DNA from: Nitrospirota bacterium
GTDB lineage: Bacteria; Nitrospirota; Nitrospiria; Nitrospirales; Nitrospiraceae
Length of the DNA: 36,937 bases
Direction: 5' to 3'
NCBI GenBank assembly: GCA_023248295.1
Contig: JAHFEU010000005.1
Coordinates: 1-36,937, forward strand
The position numbers were made by a program, and so were the translations under genes. This document shows, piece after piece, positions 1 to 7,113 of this stretch; within the stretch, counting starts at the first letter, position 1; every line of letters begins with the position of its first letter. The notes below the pieces were generated by a model, which made no database searches, was not told the DNA's origin, and worked only from the letters and a program-made list of their open reading frames with translations.

Positions 1-41
1 TTGCCTGACTCCCGTTGACCAACCTTTTTGAGGAGGGTAGG

Positions 42-392
42 ATGGCAACCATGGATGACCCAACCCGCAGTCCATCTTCCTCGGCGGAAGTGGTCTTTTT
101 GAGAGGACTGAATCGGCTGGCTCGGCCCGACACCGGCGGGTCCTCCCCGTTCCACCGAACACGATCTCCCTTCATCCGTCTGCAGGACGTGCTGGCGGGG
201 GTCCGGTCCGACCGTTCCCCGGTGCATCCGTCCTCCTGCCAGGACCTGACGTGCGGCCAGCCGCTGACGGAGCGTTACTACCGTCGCGCCGATGGATTGA
301 CCTTGTGCGGGGCATGCTTCGAACGCTGGCAAGAGGACGGGCGGGCGAGAGAGGCCACTGAGGCGGGATCACCCCTCATCGAGGAACCCTGA
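42..392 (+). CDS. Small Cys-rich hypothetical protein
   Basis: I do not recognise this 116-residue protein. ATG 42 is chosen because GAGGAGGG lies four to five bases upstream; the frame also opens at an upstream TTG with no such site. The N-terminal half is rich in Ser, Pro and Arg and looks disordered. The C-terminal half holds a C-x4-C pair followed about 20 residues later by C-x2-C (CGAC), a plausible small zinc-binding knuckle. There is no signal peptide or membrane segment, so it is probably cytoplasmic. It is followed by about 90 bases before the next gene. Function unknown; the coding call rests on the ribosome-binding site and the Cys spacing. Confidence 0.6.
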   Translation: MATMDDPTRSPSSSAEVVFLRGLNRLARPDTGGSSPFHRTRSPFIRLQDVLAGVRSDRSPVHPSSCQDLTCGQPLTERYYRRADGLTLCGACFERWQEDGRAREATEAGSPLIEEP

Positions 393-482
393 GTTGCATT
401 GCCGAACTTCTTGCAGTAGGCTGGTGCAAGGGTTGGGGCGACGCCAAACATGGCTGTGAGGTCCGGGACGCGGAGGTGCTCT

Positions 483-1154
483 ATGAACCATGGCACTCAT
501 TGCGCGCGCGGCGTTCGTGTGGATGTGATCGCCGGCCTTGTTGTGCTGCTTGTGGGCGTGGCGCCGGGCTTGCCGGGGGAGGCGCAGGCGCGGGAATTGT
601 TGGCGCCGAAGGAGCAGGCGATCACGGAGTTCGACCCGACCAAGACTCCTTCGCTCGACCAGCAGAAGCAGGGCGTCCCGCAATCGATCTTCGTCTGGAT
701 CAAGATGGCGCGGGGATACGAAGTTGAATGGGACACGTTCGGGCGGAAGGGTTGGTATACCCAGGATCCGCGGCTCAAGCCGATCGATCCCGGGACCACA
801 GTCTTCGCCCCGGATACCTCGGCCGTCTATATCGTCTTCGAGGTTGCCCCGCTGGAGGATCCGGCCCAATTCAGCGCGAAGTGGTTCTTGGAGGATGAGA
901 ACGGCAACGTCGGCGACAAGCCTGTAGGGCAGGATACGCTGGCTGTGCCCGGCCATGAACGGTATGGCTTCTTGGAGCTGACGAAGACGCCCGGAGGCTG
1001 GACCAAGGGAAATTATTTGGTTCAGATTTATGTGACCCCTCAGGGCCAGCAGGCGTTCCATGAGGTCAACCAGGTCGGCACGATGCGGTTTAAAATTGCC
1101 GACCAGATATCCCCAACCGGCGTTTCTGCAACCGGCGCTTCCGCTTCGAAATAA
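483..1154 (+). CDS. Exported hypothetical protein
   Basis: A 223-residue protein of no family I can name. ATG 483 follows GGAGGT at about 471-476 and gives a clean signal peptide: a basic N-region, a hydrophobic core (VIAGLVVLLVGVAPGL) and an Ala-x-Ala cleavage site near residue 37. An in-frame ATG 33 bases upstream would spoil the signal, so it was not used. The mature part has alternating hydrophobic strands (FVWIKMARG, AVYIVFEV, NYLVQIYV) suggesting a beta-sandwich, and no Cys or heme motif. Probably a periplasmic soluble protein. It is followed closely by another unknown gene on the same strand and may be co-transcribed with it. Confidence 0.75.
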   Translation: MNHGTHCARGVRVDVIAGLVVLLVGVAPGLPGEAQARELLAPKEQAITEFDPTKTPSLDQQKQGVPQSIFVWIKMARGYEVEWDTFGRKGWYTQDPRLKPIDPGTTVFAPDTSAVYIVFEVAPLEDPAQFSAKWFLEDENGNVGDKPVGQDTLAVPGHERYGFLELTKTPGGWTKGNYLVQIYVTPQGQQAFHEVNQVGTMRFKIADQISPTGVSATGASASK

Positions 1155-1275
1155 ACTTGCCTCAGGCCCGCAGCACTCAATCTCGCCGCTCACTGTCAGG
1201 GCATGGCGCTCCGTCCGGGATAGGGGGGGCATGTCCGGCAAGGATCGTTCGTATCCTGGCGACTGGAGGACGGGA

Positions 1276-1548
1276 ATGAAGGAGACCGATCCCGAAAAAC
1301 TCGCGCTCCTCTATGAGCGCTTTAAGGACGTGTGTCTGGTCGAGAAAGAGGTCTGGTACGAAATTTTTATGCCGCGGGACGTGGGGAAAGGGATGGTTTT
1401 GACCAACCGGCAGGACCGGTACGAAGTGGTGATTGACGACAAAGAGGTTGAGGCGACCCTCGAAGCCAACATCCCGCTGGGCGGCAAGGCGTTAGCCGCA
1501 GCGATTCAGCAGTATCGGGATCATATCAGCTTCGTGAAGAAGAGCTAG
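1276..1548 (+). CDS. Small hypothetical protein (90 aa)
   Basis: Unrecognised soluble protein. The frame is open from further upstream, but ATG 1276 is preceded by CTGGAGGA with five bases of spacing and the sequence becomes protein-like from here. ATG 1231 in the same frame is the alternative. It is acidic at the N-terminus and predicted mixed alpha/beta, ending in a helix rich in Gln and Lys. There is no signal peptide. It lies 121 bases after the exported protein gene on the same strand and converges with the glutathione peroxidase gene; an intergenic repeat fills the space between them. Confidence 0.65.
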   Translation: MKETDPEKLALLYERFKDVCLVEKEVWYEIFMPRDVGKGMVLTNRQDRYEVVIDDKEVEATLEANIPLGGKALAAAIQQYRDHISFVKKS

Positions 1549-1580
1549 GAAGGCTTCACCGGCCTCGGTTTGGGAATGGG

Positions 1581-1790
1581 GGGGTGGCCAGGCTAATCCC
1601 CCGTGCTCGCGCATCGCGCACAGGTCCGCGCATTCCCCTCACCTTCTCCTCTCCCCGGCCACCCGTTGCTCCGGGTGCCCGTCGCTCTCTCCGATGCAAC
1701 GGGCGAGTGCAACGGGTGATGGGGAGAGGGGGCTCCCGTGAAGCGTATCTCGTCAGATTCTTCACGAGATACGAGATACACACGACGCTT
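1581..1790. repeat. Composite intergenic palindromic repeat, copy 1
   Basis: This copy lies between two convergent genes. It has box A (GTGCTCGCGCATCGCGCAC, 1602-1620), which can fold as a bulged hairpin, and box B (1738-1780), starting GTGAAGCGTATCTCGT and ending ACGAGATACG. Between them is a nested palindrome: CCTCTCCCC (1648-1656) and CACCCGTTGC (1660-1669) pair with GCAACGGGTG (1709-1718) and GGGGAGAGG (1721-1729). Boxes A and B recur at 3515-3635 and, reversed, at 35050-35266. Short open frames across it are artefacts of the repeat. Confidence 0.8.
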
Positions 1791-1832
1791 TGTCAGACCG
1801 CGACCCTGCCACGCGCGACTTTGGACCGGCCC

Positions 1833-2435
1833 TTAGTTGGTGGCGAGCGTGTGCTCCACGTCCTGCACGACCTCGTCGGAGAGCGGTTTCGTCCGGTGAT
1901 GGTAGCGGGCGATGATGTGGCCCGTTCGGTCCACCAGGTATTTCTGGAAGTTCCACTCCACCTCACCGGGGAACGGACTCCGTTCGGTCAGGTAACGGTA
2001 GAGAGGGTGCTTGTCGTCCCCCTTCACGCTGATCTTGCTGAATAGCGGGAACGTCAAGCTGTATTTGGTGTAGCAGAATTTCTTGATCTCTTCGTTGGTC
2101 CCGGGTTCCTGCTGGCCGAAATTATTGGCCGGGAACGCCAGGATCTCTAATCCCCGCGCTTCATACCGCTCGTACATGGTTTGCAGTTGTTCATATTGCG
2201 GGGTGTTCCCGCAGAAGCTTGCGGTATTCACCAAGAGCAGCACCTTCCCGCGGAACTGGCTCAGCGGCAAGGGCTTTCCGTCGACATCATTCAACGTGAA
2301 GTCGTAGACGCTTCCGGAGTGTGTGGCCGGACCACCGGATTCGCCTGCGAGCGTATAGCCAGGATTACATCCGGCGACCATGCCAAGCGCGAGCGCGAGT
2401 GTGACGATGTATTCCTTGCGAAGGATCCAAGTCAT
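1833..2435 (-). CDS. Glutathione peroxidase family lipoprotein
   Basis: A thiol peroxidase of the glutathione peroxidase fold, expected to reduce hydroperoxides at the envelope. The first 23 residues form a lipoprotein signal with lipobox VAGC, lipidation at C23. Family motifs follow: peroxidatic Cys C75 in NTASFCGNTPQYEQL, Gln/Asn in FPANNFGQQEPGTNEEI (104-117), Trp-Asn at 161-162 (EWNFQKYLVDRTG), and C121 in KKFC at the position of the resolving Cys of thioredoxin-dependent members. The Cys usual in FPCNQF is Ala (A103), so two of the family's three Cys remain. Length 200 aa is normal plus the signal. It starts 17 bases after htpX with GGGGAAAGG upstream, so the two probably form an envelope-stress operon. 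Confidence 0.9.
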   Translation of the reverse strand: MTWILRKEYIVTLALALGMVAGCNPGYTLAGESGGPATHSGSVYDFTLNDVDGKPLPLSQFRGKVLLLVNTASFCGNTPQYEQLQTMYERYEARGLEILAFPANNFGQQEPGTNEEIKKFCYTKYSLTFPLFSKISVKGDDKHPLYRYLTERSPFPGEVEWNFQKYLVDRTGHIIARYHHRTKPLSDEVVQDVEHTLATN

Positions 2436-2452
2436 CTCGTTCCTTTCCCCCG

Positions 2453-3337
2453 TTACAGCTTCCGGAGCGCCGCCACCCGCTCCTCGATCGGCGGGTGCGT
2501 GGCAAACAGATGGAGAAAGCCACTGGACTTGCCGGAGATTTTCATCGTGGCGAGGGCGTCCTGCGTGCTGTACTCGATCTTGGCACGATTGATCCAGCGG
2601 TCGAGGGCCTGCAACGCCGAGATCATGGCGTCCCGGCCATACACCCGAGCCGAGAACGCATCGGCTGCGAACTCCCGGCGGCGCGAGAACCAGCTGATCG
2701 GGATCATGGCCAGGAACGACAGCACCATCTGGAGAAAGATATAGACGCCGAAGGCCACCGCCTCGTTCCGCTCCGCCAGATGCCGATAGACCCAGCGGCT
2801 GATGAAGTACACGAACGTGTTCATCAGGCCGGCCAGGACCGTGGTGGTGAACATGTCGCCATTATAGACATGGCCCATCTCGTGCGCCAGGACCGCCCGC
2901 ACTTCCTGCTCATTGAGGTTGTTCAGCAGGCCCGTGGAGGCGGCCACCATCGAGTTGTTCTTGCTCGGCCCGGTGGCAAAGGCGTTAGGGTCCTCAGACT
3001 CGTAGACCCAGACCTCCGGCATCTTGATGTGCAGGCGCTGGGCGATTTCCTGAACGGCCCCGTAAATCACCTGCTCCGCGGGCGAGCGGGGTTGGGTGAT
3101 CTGAGTGCAGCTCAGCATGGAGCGGGCAAACTGCTTGGAAAACGCCAAGCTGAGGAAGGCGCCGCCGAATCCGATCACGAGCGCCCAGACCAGGTCCTCC
3201 TGGCTCACCGCACCTCTGACATCGATGCCGAATGCGGGCAGGATGAGATTAACCAGCACATGGAAGGTAATTGAAAGGGTGACGAAGATCAGCACGTTGG
3301 CGATCAGCAGCAACCCAATACCTTTGAGCCACTTCAT
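2453..3337 (-). CDS. htpX: HtpX-type membrane zinc metalloprotease
   Basis: Family M48 endopeptidase of the inner membrane that degrades misfolded membrane proteins. The 294 residues show the HtpX layout: two N-terminal transmembrane helices (about 4-34 and 50-66), the zinc site HEMGH (H152, E153, H156), two further hydrophobic segments after the site, and the third ligand Glu in RRREFAADAFSARV near residue 230. The conserved NAFATG stretch is at about 118-123, and the C-terminus carries FATHPPIEERVAAL, typical of the family. AAGGAGG precedes ATG 3337. It is first in an apparent two-gene operon with the peroxidase lipoprotein. Confidence 0.95.
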   Translation of the reverse strand: MKWLKGIGLLLIANVLIFVTLSITFHVLVNLILPAFGIDVRGAVSQEDLVWALVIGFGGAFLSLAFSKQFARSMLSCTQITQPRSPAEQVIYGAVQEIAQRLHIKMPEVWVYESEDPNAFATGPSKNNSMVAASTGLLNNLNEQEVRAVLAHEMGHVYNGDMFTTTVLAGLMNTFVYFISRWVYRHLAERNEAVAFGVYIFLQMVLSFLAMIPISWFSRRREFAADAFSARVYGRDAMISALQALDRWINRAKIEYSTQDALATMKISGKSSGFLHLFATHPPIEERVAALRKL

Positions 3338-3514
3338 TGAACTCCTCCTTCAAATAGTAAGGCAGATCCGCAGAGCATCGAAACGACGTGTGCGTCTGAG
3401 CGACTTGGGCGCATTATACAACTGCGCGGGCGGAAAATCATCCAGGCCCCCAGCCGCTCCTCTCAATGCGGGACAGATAATCTTACTTTGGCCTTCGTCA
3501 AGGTGGGGAGTGGA

Positions 3515-3635
3515 CGGGGTGGCCCGGCTAATCCCCCGTGCTCGCGCATCGTGCACATGTGGCCGCGTCATTTGTCGTTCGTGAAGCGTATCTCGTCGGA
3601 CGCTTCACGAGATACGAGATACAAACGACGTTTTT
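3515..3635. repeat. Composite intergenic palindromic repeat, copy 2
   Basis: Second copy, in the divergent region between htpX (-) and the cupredoxin gene (+). Box A (GTGCTCGCGCATCGTGCAC, 3539-3557) is followed after only about 23 bases by box B (3581-3622), so the middle palindrome of copy 1 is missing. Box B can form either of two mutually exclusive hairpins: GTGAAGCG with CGCTTCAC (3581-3588/3601-3608), or CGTATCTCGT with ACGAGATACG (3586-3595/3606-3615). A run of six T follows near 3631. The rest of 3338-3715 shows no gene. Confidence 0.8.
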
Positions 3636-3715
3636 TGGCTCCGCATCGAGAGATTCAGTGGTGCGGAGCCTGGTAGTGGTTGACGGGTCTGATTGCTTCT
3701 GATAGAAGGGAGGCC

Positions 3716-4150
3716 ATGACAAGGGTCCGGTCTGGCTTTTCATCCGCCGCGTGTTGGCTCAGCGCTGTGCTGGTGGGCGGCCTGGTTCACGTCGCCGCGG
3801 CAGGCGCGGGCGAGCCCGTCGTGGCGCAGGTGGGGGCCGATGGCGTGCAGCATGCGACGATCACGTTAGACAGCTACTCGTACACCCCGGATTACCTGGT
3901 GGTCCAAGCCGGCAAGGCTGTCGAGTTGAAGCTGACCAGCGTCACCTTCATCACGCCCCATAACTTCCTTCTCACTGACCCCGCCGCCGGGTTCACGGTG
4001 GAGCAGGAAGTGAGGGCCGGCAAAACCCTGACGGTCCGTTTCACGCCTACTCAGACGGGCGTTTTCATTTATTACTGCGATAAGAAACTGCTGTTTATTG
4101 CGAGCCACCGGGAAAAGGGGATGGAAGGGCGGCTCGACGTCCGGCAGTGA
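3716..4150 (+). CDS. Exported cupredoxin-like copper protein
   Basis: A 144-residue periplasmic cupredoxin, probably a small electron carrier or copper-binding protein. ATG 3716 has GAAGGGAGG just upstream and gives a signal peptide ending near AAAGA (about residue 31); the open frame extends upstream without support. The mature part has the cupredoxin strands ATITLDSYSYTP and TLTVRFTPTQTGVFIYYC. Candidate type-1 copper ligands are H82 (TPHNF), C121 (YYC), H131 and M136 (SHREKGME). The Cys-to-His gap (C-x9-H-x4-M) is longer than in plastocyanin (C-x2-H-x4-M). Its stop codon overlaps the GTG start of the squalene synthase gene, implying translational coupling. Confidence 0.85.
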   Translation: MTRVRSGFSSAACWLSAVLVGGLVHVAAAGAGEPVVAQVGADGVQHATITLDSYSYTPDYLVVQAGKAVELKLTSVTFITPHNFLLTDPAAGFTVEQEVRAGKTLTVRFTPTQTGVFIYYCDKKLLFIASHREKGMEGRLDVRQ

Positions 4151-5199
4151 CCCTCTCTCCCCATAGGGCTTTGCTCAAGCGTAGGCTGCTGCGCGACCTC
4201 CTCAAACAAGTCTCCCGCTTGTTCTACACGACGCTGGTCGTCGTGCCACGATCGGTCCGGGATCAAGTCAGCTTGTCCTATCTCTTTGCCAGGGCGGCGG
4301 ACACGATTGCCGACACGGATCTGATCGACCGGCCGCAACGCCTGCAGTTCCTCCGTCAGTTCAAGGGCCAGTTCGCCGACGATCAGGTCGGCTGGGATGG
4401 AGTCCGCGCGATCCAGACTGTCCTGATTCCCTGCCAGACCAACTCGGCTGAGCGGATCCTGCTCGAACGCCTCGACGAGTGTTTCCGGCTCTACCTCGAC
4501 TTGTCGTCGGAGGATCGCGCGCGCGTGCGACGGCTGATGACGACGCTGACGAACGGCATGGAGATGGACCTCATGGTGTTCCCCATGGACTCGGGACGAC
4601 ACCTCACAGCCCTCAAGACGATGGCCGACCTCGACCAATACACCTATTTCGTCGCCGGCTGCGTCGGGGAGTTCTGGACCGATCTCATGTGCGGGCATCT
4701 GTCGTCACTCAAGCAGTGGAACGTCACAGAAATGGCGCGCATCGGGGTCCGGTTCGGGAAGGGCTTGCAACTCACGAACATTCTGAAAGACTTAGGGCGC
4801 GATCTGCAGCGGGGACGGTGTTATGTTCCGGAGGCGATGCTGCGGGAAGCGGGCCTCGCGCCCACCGATCTGCTGAAGAAAGACGTGCTGCCGGCATTCA
4901 GGCCGGTGTTGCAGCGGCTCGTCGCGATGGCACTGGACCACCTCGACCAGGGATGGCTGTATACCATGGCCATTCCCGGGCGAGAGACCCGTCTCCGCCT
5001 GGCCTGCATGTGGCCGATCTTGTTCGCCGGCGGTACCCTCCAGCTCGTATCCGCCTCACCGGATCTGTTGGATCCCACGGTGACGCTCAAGATTCCACGA
5101 GGGCAGGTCTATCGGATCATGGCCCTGACCACCCTCACCGGCGCCTGCAGTTCCCTCTGGACCGCCTACTGGGCCCGGCTACGGAAGCTGGTCGTCTGA
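4147..5199 (+). CDS. Squalene/phytoene synthase family protein
   Basis: A trans-isoprenyl diphosphate synthase (head-to-head condensing) of 350 residues, most likely squalene synthase joining two farnesyl diphosphates for hopanoid synthesis. The two Mg-binding motifs are clear: D52-T-I-A-D56 in YLFARAADTIADT, and LTNILKDLGRD with D215 and D219. YTYFVAGCVGEFW (about 165-177) resembles the YxxxVAGxVG helix of squalene synthases, and the length is closer to these than to the roughly 280-residue HpnC/HpnD pair. A hydrophobic C-terminal part may bring it to the membrane. The start is GTG, overlapping the cupredoxin stop by four bases with no strong ribosome-binding site of its own. Phytoene synthase is less likely but not excluded. 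Confidence 0.85.
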   Translation: MTLSPHRALLKRRLLRDLLKQVSRLFYTTLVVVPRSVRDQVSLSYLFARAADTIADTDLIDRPQRLQFLRQFKGQFADDQVGWDGVRAIQTVLIPCQTNSAERILLERLDECFRLYLDLSSEDRARVRRLMTTLTNGMEMDLMVFPMDSGRHLTALKTMADLDQYTYFVAGCVGEFWTDLMCGHLSSLKQWNVTEMARIGVRFGKGLQLTNILKDLGRDLQRGRCYVPEAMLREAGLAPTDLLKKDVLPAFRPVLQRLVAMALDHLDQGWLYTMAIPGRETRLRLACMWPILFAGGTLQLVSASPDLLDPTVTLKIPRGQVYRIMALTTLTGACSSLWTAYWARLRKLVV

Positions 5200-5233
5200 G
5201 AAGCATACCCTTGTGCCTCGCCTCAATAATAAT

Positions 5234-5513
5234 CAGGGTATGGCAGGGCTCATCGCTCCCGCACCTCTCGGAGGGACCCTTCCGGACTCATCACCCATTG
5301 CACGCAGCCCAGCAATGGGTACCCGGCGGAACCCTTCGGAAATTCCTTCGAAGACTCAGTCAGTTTCCGCCTTCCTTCCCGACAAACTCTCGGTGGGGTG
5401 CGCGACGCGAGGAATAACGAGCGTCACGTTTGCGCACGCCGGCGAGTTGGTGAGCCGGCCGGGTCTTTCCCCCCTCCTCCGGTTAAGTCCGCTTAGAGTC
5501 CTGCCATACCCTG
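5234..5513 (-). ncRNA. Putative structured RNA, element A (280 nt)
   Basis: Read on the minus strand, this element is closed by CAGGGTATGGCAGG and its complement (5234-5247/5500-5513, 14 bp, extendable by three more pairs after one mismatch). Inside are ACCGGAGGAG (5474-5483), CCCACCGAG (5389-5397), GAAGGA, AACTGAC, GAAGG, CCGGAAGGGTC (5275-5285) and CGGGAGCGA (5253-5261), in the same order as in element B. It has extra peripheral hairpins, including ACCCATTGC/GCAATGGGT (5293-5301/5312-5320) and a ~75-base expansion after GGAGGAG. I cannot name the family. The strand is inferred from A/G-rich single-stranded segments. HEARO/omega-type RNA is one candidate to test, not a recognition. Confidence 0.6.
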
Positions 5514-5721
5514 AAGTTTCTCTCCCGAACCTTGCGTCCTTCGGGATGGTGGAGAGCGACTTTGCAGGCGAGCCCTGCCGATGTCAGCTATACTGCTGTC
5601 CCTTTTCCAAGCGAGCGGAACTGATTCGGGTGGCATCCGTCCCGGAGAGCACTTAGCCGGAGCAGACTTTTCATACGCCCTATCCAATGCCTTGGGTGGA
5701 AGAGATGGGCATCCTTCTACC
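5514..5721. other. Spacer between divergent RNA elements
   Basis: About 208 bases with no convincing protein gene. Two small hairpins flank the elements: CCCGAA/TTCGGG (5523-5528/5539-5544) beside element A, and GGGTGGAAG/CTTCTACCC (5694-5702/5714-5722) directly upstream of element B. The second includes one pair that is G-U only in plus-strand RNA. A TATACT (5589-5594) could be a -10 box, but no well-spaced -35 is visible. Promoters for both elements would be expected here if they are transcribed outward. Confidence 0.4.
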
Positions 5722-5925
5722 CGATCGGGGTGGCGTGGTCGTGAGCGAACTTTACCGGAGGAGCGGGGCACCCACCGAGGCTTTAGCGAGAAGGAAAACT
5801 GGAACTGACCAAGGCACCGCGGTCAGCGACCGCGGCCGCGGGAATTCCAGAAGGTTGCCGCGAGCTAAAGCCCGGAAGGGTCGCTCCGGGAGGTACGGGA
5901 GCGAAAGACCACGCCACCCCGATCG
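5722..5925 (+). ncRNA. Putative structured RNA, element B (204 nt)
   Basis: Closed by a perfect 19-bp stem (5722-5740 with 5907-5925) whose sequence is unrelated to that of element A. Internal pairings seen: GGCTTTAGC/GCTAAAGCC (5779-5787/5864-5872), CTGGAA/TTCCAG (5799-5804/5845-5850), CTGACC/GGTCAG (5805-5810/5821-5826) and CCCGGA/TCCGGG (5871-5876/5885-5890). CGCTCC (5882-5887) can also pair with GGAGCG at 5760-5765 or 5898-5903, a possible pseudoknot. Conserved blocks shared with A: ACCGGAGGAG (5754), CCCACCGAG (5771), GAAGGA (5790), AACTGAC (5803), GAAGG (5850), CCGGAAGGGTC (5872), CGGGAGCGA (5896). Open frames across it have no homology signature. Confidence 0.65.
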
Positions 5926-5948
5926 TGCCCTTCGTCGCCCAAGGCAAC

Positions 5949-6227
5949 TTACTTCTTTTGCGGCTCCAGTACCTTCTCCCCCTTCCGGAAGACCGCATAG
6001 ATGGCCTGGGAGGGACAGGCGTCGAGGCAGAGGCGGCAGGATTCCAAACAGCGTGACGCGTCAAACTTGTAGGGCGGAGTCGAGAGCCACGCGCCGGTGG
6101 GGCAGACCGGAATACACACCGCATTATGGGTGCAGCGGTCGGGATGACGGACCAGGTACTCTCGCTTCACCATCATAGGATGGACTCCTTCAAACAGCGC
6201 TTTCGAAAACATCTCCAGCATGTTCAC
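5949..6227 (-). CDS. 7-Cys bacterial-type ferredoxin
   Basis: A 92-residue iron-sulfur electron carrier, cytoplasmic. It starts at GTG 6227 with GGGTGGG six bases upstream; an ATG two codons later is the alternative. Cys residues are C32-x5-C38-x3-C42-Pro and C60-x3-C64-x2-C67-x3-C71-Pro. The second Cys of the first motif (position 35) is Asn, so this is not a standard 2[4Fe-4S] protein; a [3Fe-4S][4Fe-4S] protein or a labile cluster is likely. The C-terminus is basic. It is last in a minus-strand group with an unknown protein and upstream a [2Fe-2S] ferredoxin, with 13 bases separating it from the unknown gene. Confidence 0.9.
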   Translation of the reverse strand: MNMLEMFSKALFEGVHPMMVKREYLVRHPDRCTHNAVCIPVCPTGAWLSTPPYKFDASRCLESCRLCLDACPSQAIYAVFRKGEKVLEPQKK

Positions 6228-6240
6228 GGCGAACCCACCC

Positions 6241-6654
6241 TCACTTCCATTCGTCCACCAGTCGGCGCAATCGGTCCTTCAGCTCGGGAATCTGTTCCAC
6301 GTTATTGTGAATGGCACCGAGGATTTTCTCGAGACGCGCGGCGCGCAACGCCTCCTTGTCCTGGCGGACTAATTGGTCGTATTGGGCGTAGGCCTCCGGG
6401 TGCTTGGGCTCCAAGTGGCGCCGCGCTGCCGCGAGCCCTTCCCCCAGCTCCCAGGGCTCCGGCGCCAGGGCGGGAGCCACCGCGAACGAGCCGTCCGAGA
6501 AGACAAGCACCGCGGCGCCGGGCTTCGCCGGCAGCGGGGCGACGGCCTCGACGGTCTTCCCTTGCGTGTGTGTCCAGGCCAGCGTCAGCCCGGGAAACTT
6601 CTTCATATAAGCCACCTTCTCCTGGTTGGCTTTCCATTTTTCCTCAACCGGCAT
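6241..6654 (-). CDS. Conserved-looking hypothetical protein (137 aa)
   Basis: Unrecognised soluble protein. GAGAGGAAGG precedes ATG 6654 with good spacing. The N-terminal half looks like a small beta-domain (TLAWTHTQGKTVEAVAPLP, AVLVFSDGSFAVAP); the C-terminal half is helical and charged with heptad character (about residues 75-137). No Cys, signal peptide or membrane segment. It sits between two ferredoxin genes, 13 bases before the 7-Cys ferredoxin, so it may be a partner of that electron-transfer group, but this is only context. Confidence 0.7.
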   Translation of the reverse strand: MPVEEKWKANQEKVAYMKKFPGLTLAWTHTQGKTVEAVAPLPAKPGAAVLVFSDGSFAVAPALAPEPWELGEGLAAARRHLEPKHPEAYAQYDQLVRQDKEALRAARLEKILGAIHNNVEQIPELKDRLRRLVDEWK

Positions 6655-6674
6655 GGCCTTCCTCTCCGAAGCCC

Positions 6675-6766
6675 AAGGTTAAGGTTGAGGTTTAGGTTGA
6701 GTAGAACTCGCGCTCTTATGATGAGTCCTCAGCCAGTCCCTCAGCCTTGACCTTGACCTCAACCTT
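6675..6766. repeat. AAGGTTGAGG inverted repeat between ferredoxin genes
   Basis: The intergenic stretch carries AAGGTTAAGGTTGAGGTTTA at 6675-6694 and a degenerate reverse-complement block at 6741-6766. The perfect arms are AAGGTTGAGG (6681-6690) and CCTCAACCTT (6757-6766), overlapping the stop codon of the upstream minus-strand gene. The motif is itself an internal tandem of AAGGTT/AGGTTGAG units. It could be a transcript-end hairpin, but it lacks a T run and the loop is long. Confidence 0.45.
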
Positions 6767-7094
6767 TCTTCTCCTTCTCGTGTCCCGGCATCAACAGCCG
6801 CTCCACAATTTCGCCTTTGACGACGTGGCGTTCCATGATCTCCGTGACGTCGGCTTCCGAACCGACCCAGTACCAGACTCCTTCCGGGTAGATCACGACG
6901 CTGGGTCCGTACTCACAATGATCCAGACACCCGGCTTTATTCGCGCGCACGCTCCCCCTCAATCCCAGCCGCTCCACCTCTTTTTTAAAAAAAGCGTGCA
7001 GGCGCTCGGATCCGTTATCCGCGCAGCAGCCCCGCGGATCGCTCTTCGGCCGCTGGTTCTGGCAGACGAAAATGTGGTGCTTAAATGTGGTCAC
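6759..7094 (-). CDS. Thioredoxin-like [2Fe-2S] ferredoxin
   Basis: A 111-residue (2Fe-2S) ferredoxin of the thioredoxin-fold type (relatives: Aquifex Fdx4, NuoE C-terminal domain). Ligand candidates are C11 (HHIFVCQNQ), C23 or C24 (RGCC), C56 and C60 (GCLDHCEYGP), followed by the usual VVIYPEGVWY strand-turn. The open frame extends 80 codons upstream in a low-quality region overlapping the neighbouring gene; GTG 7094 is chosen because the family starts just before KHHIFVC. The ribosome-binding site is weak, and only 19 bases separate it from the zinc-protein gene, so coupling is likely. Confidence 0.88.
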   Translation of the reverse strand: MTTFKHHIFVCQNQRPKSDPRGCCADNGSERLHAFFKKEVERLGLRGSVRANKAGCLDHCEYGPSVVIYPEGVWYWVGSEADVTEIMERHVVKGEIVERLLMPGHEKEKKG

Positions 7095-7113
7095 TATTCG
7101 GGTCTTCGGCGGG

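Noticed and set aside
5213-5656. Open frames in the 5.2-5.9 kb region as protein genes
   Set aside because: They run across the palindromic RNA elements, have no ribosome-binding site or family signature, and their composition follows the paired stems.
5234-5925. RNase P RNA, tmRNA, SRP RNA, cobalamin or glmS element for the structured elements
   Set aside because: None of the conserved cores of these families (for example GAGGAAAGTCC of RNase P or a tRNA-like end of tmRNA) is present, and two divergent copies side by side would be abnormal for them.
5398-5940. Group II intron remnant
   Set aside because: GTGCG near 5398 resembles an intron 5' end, but I find no domain V hairpin or reverse transcriptase, and the closed terminal stems do not fit.
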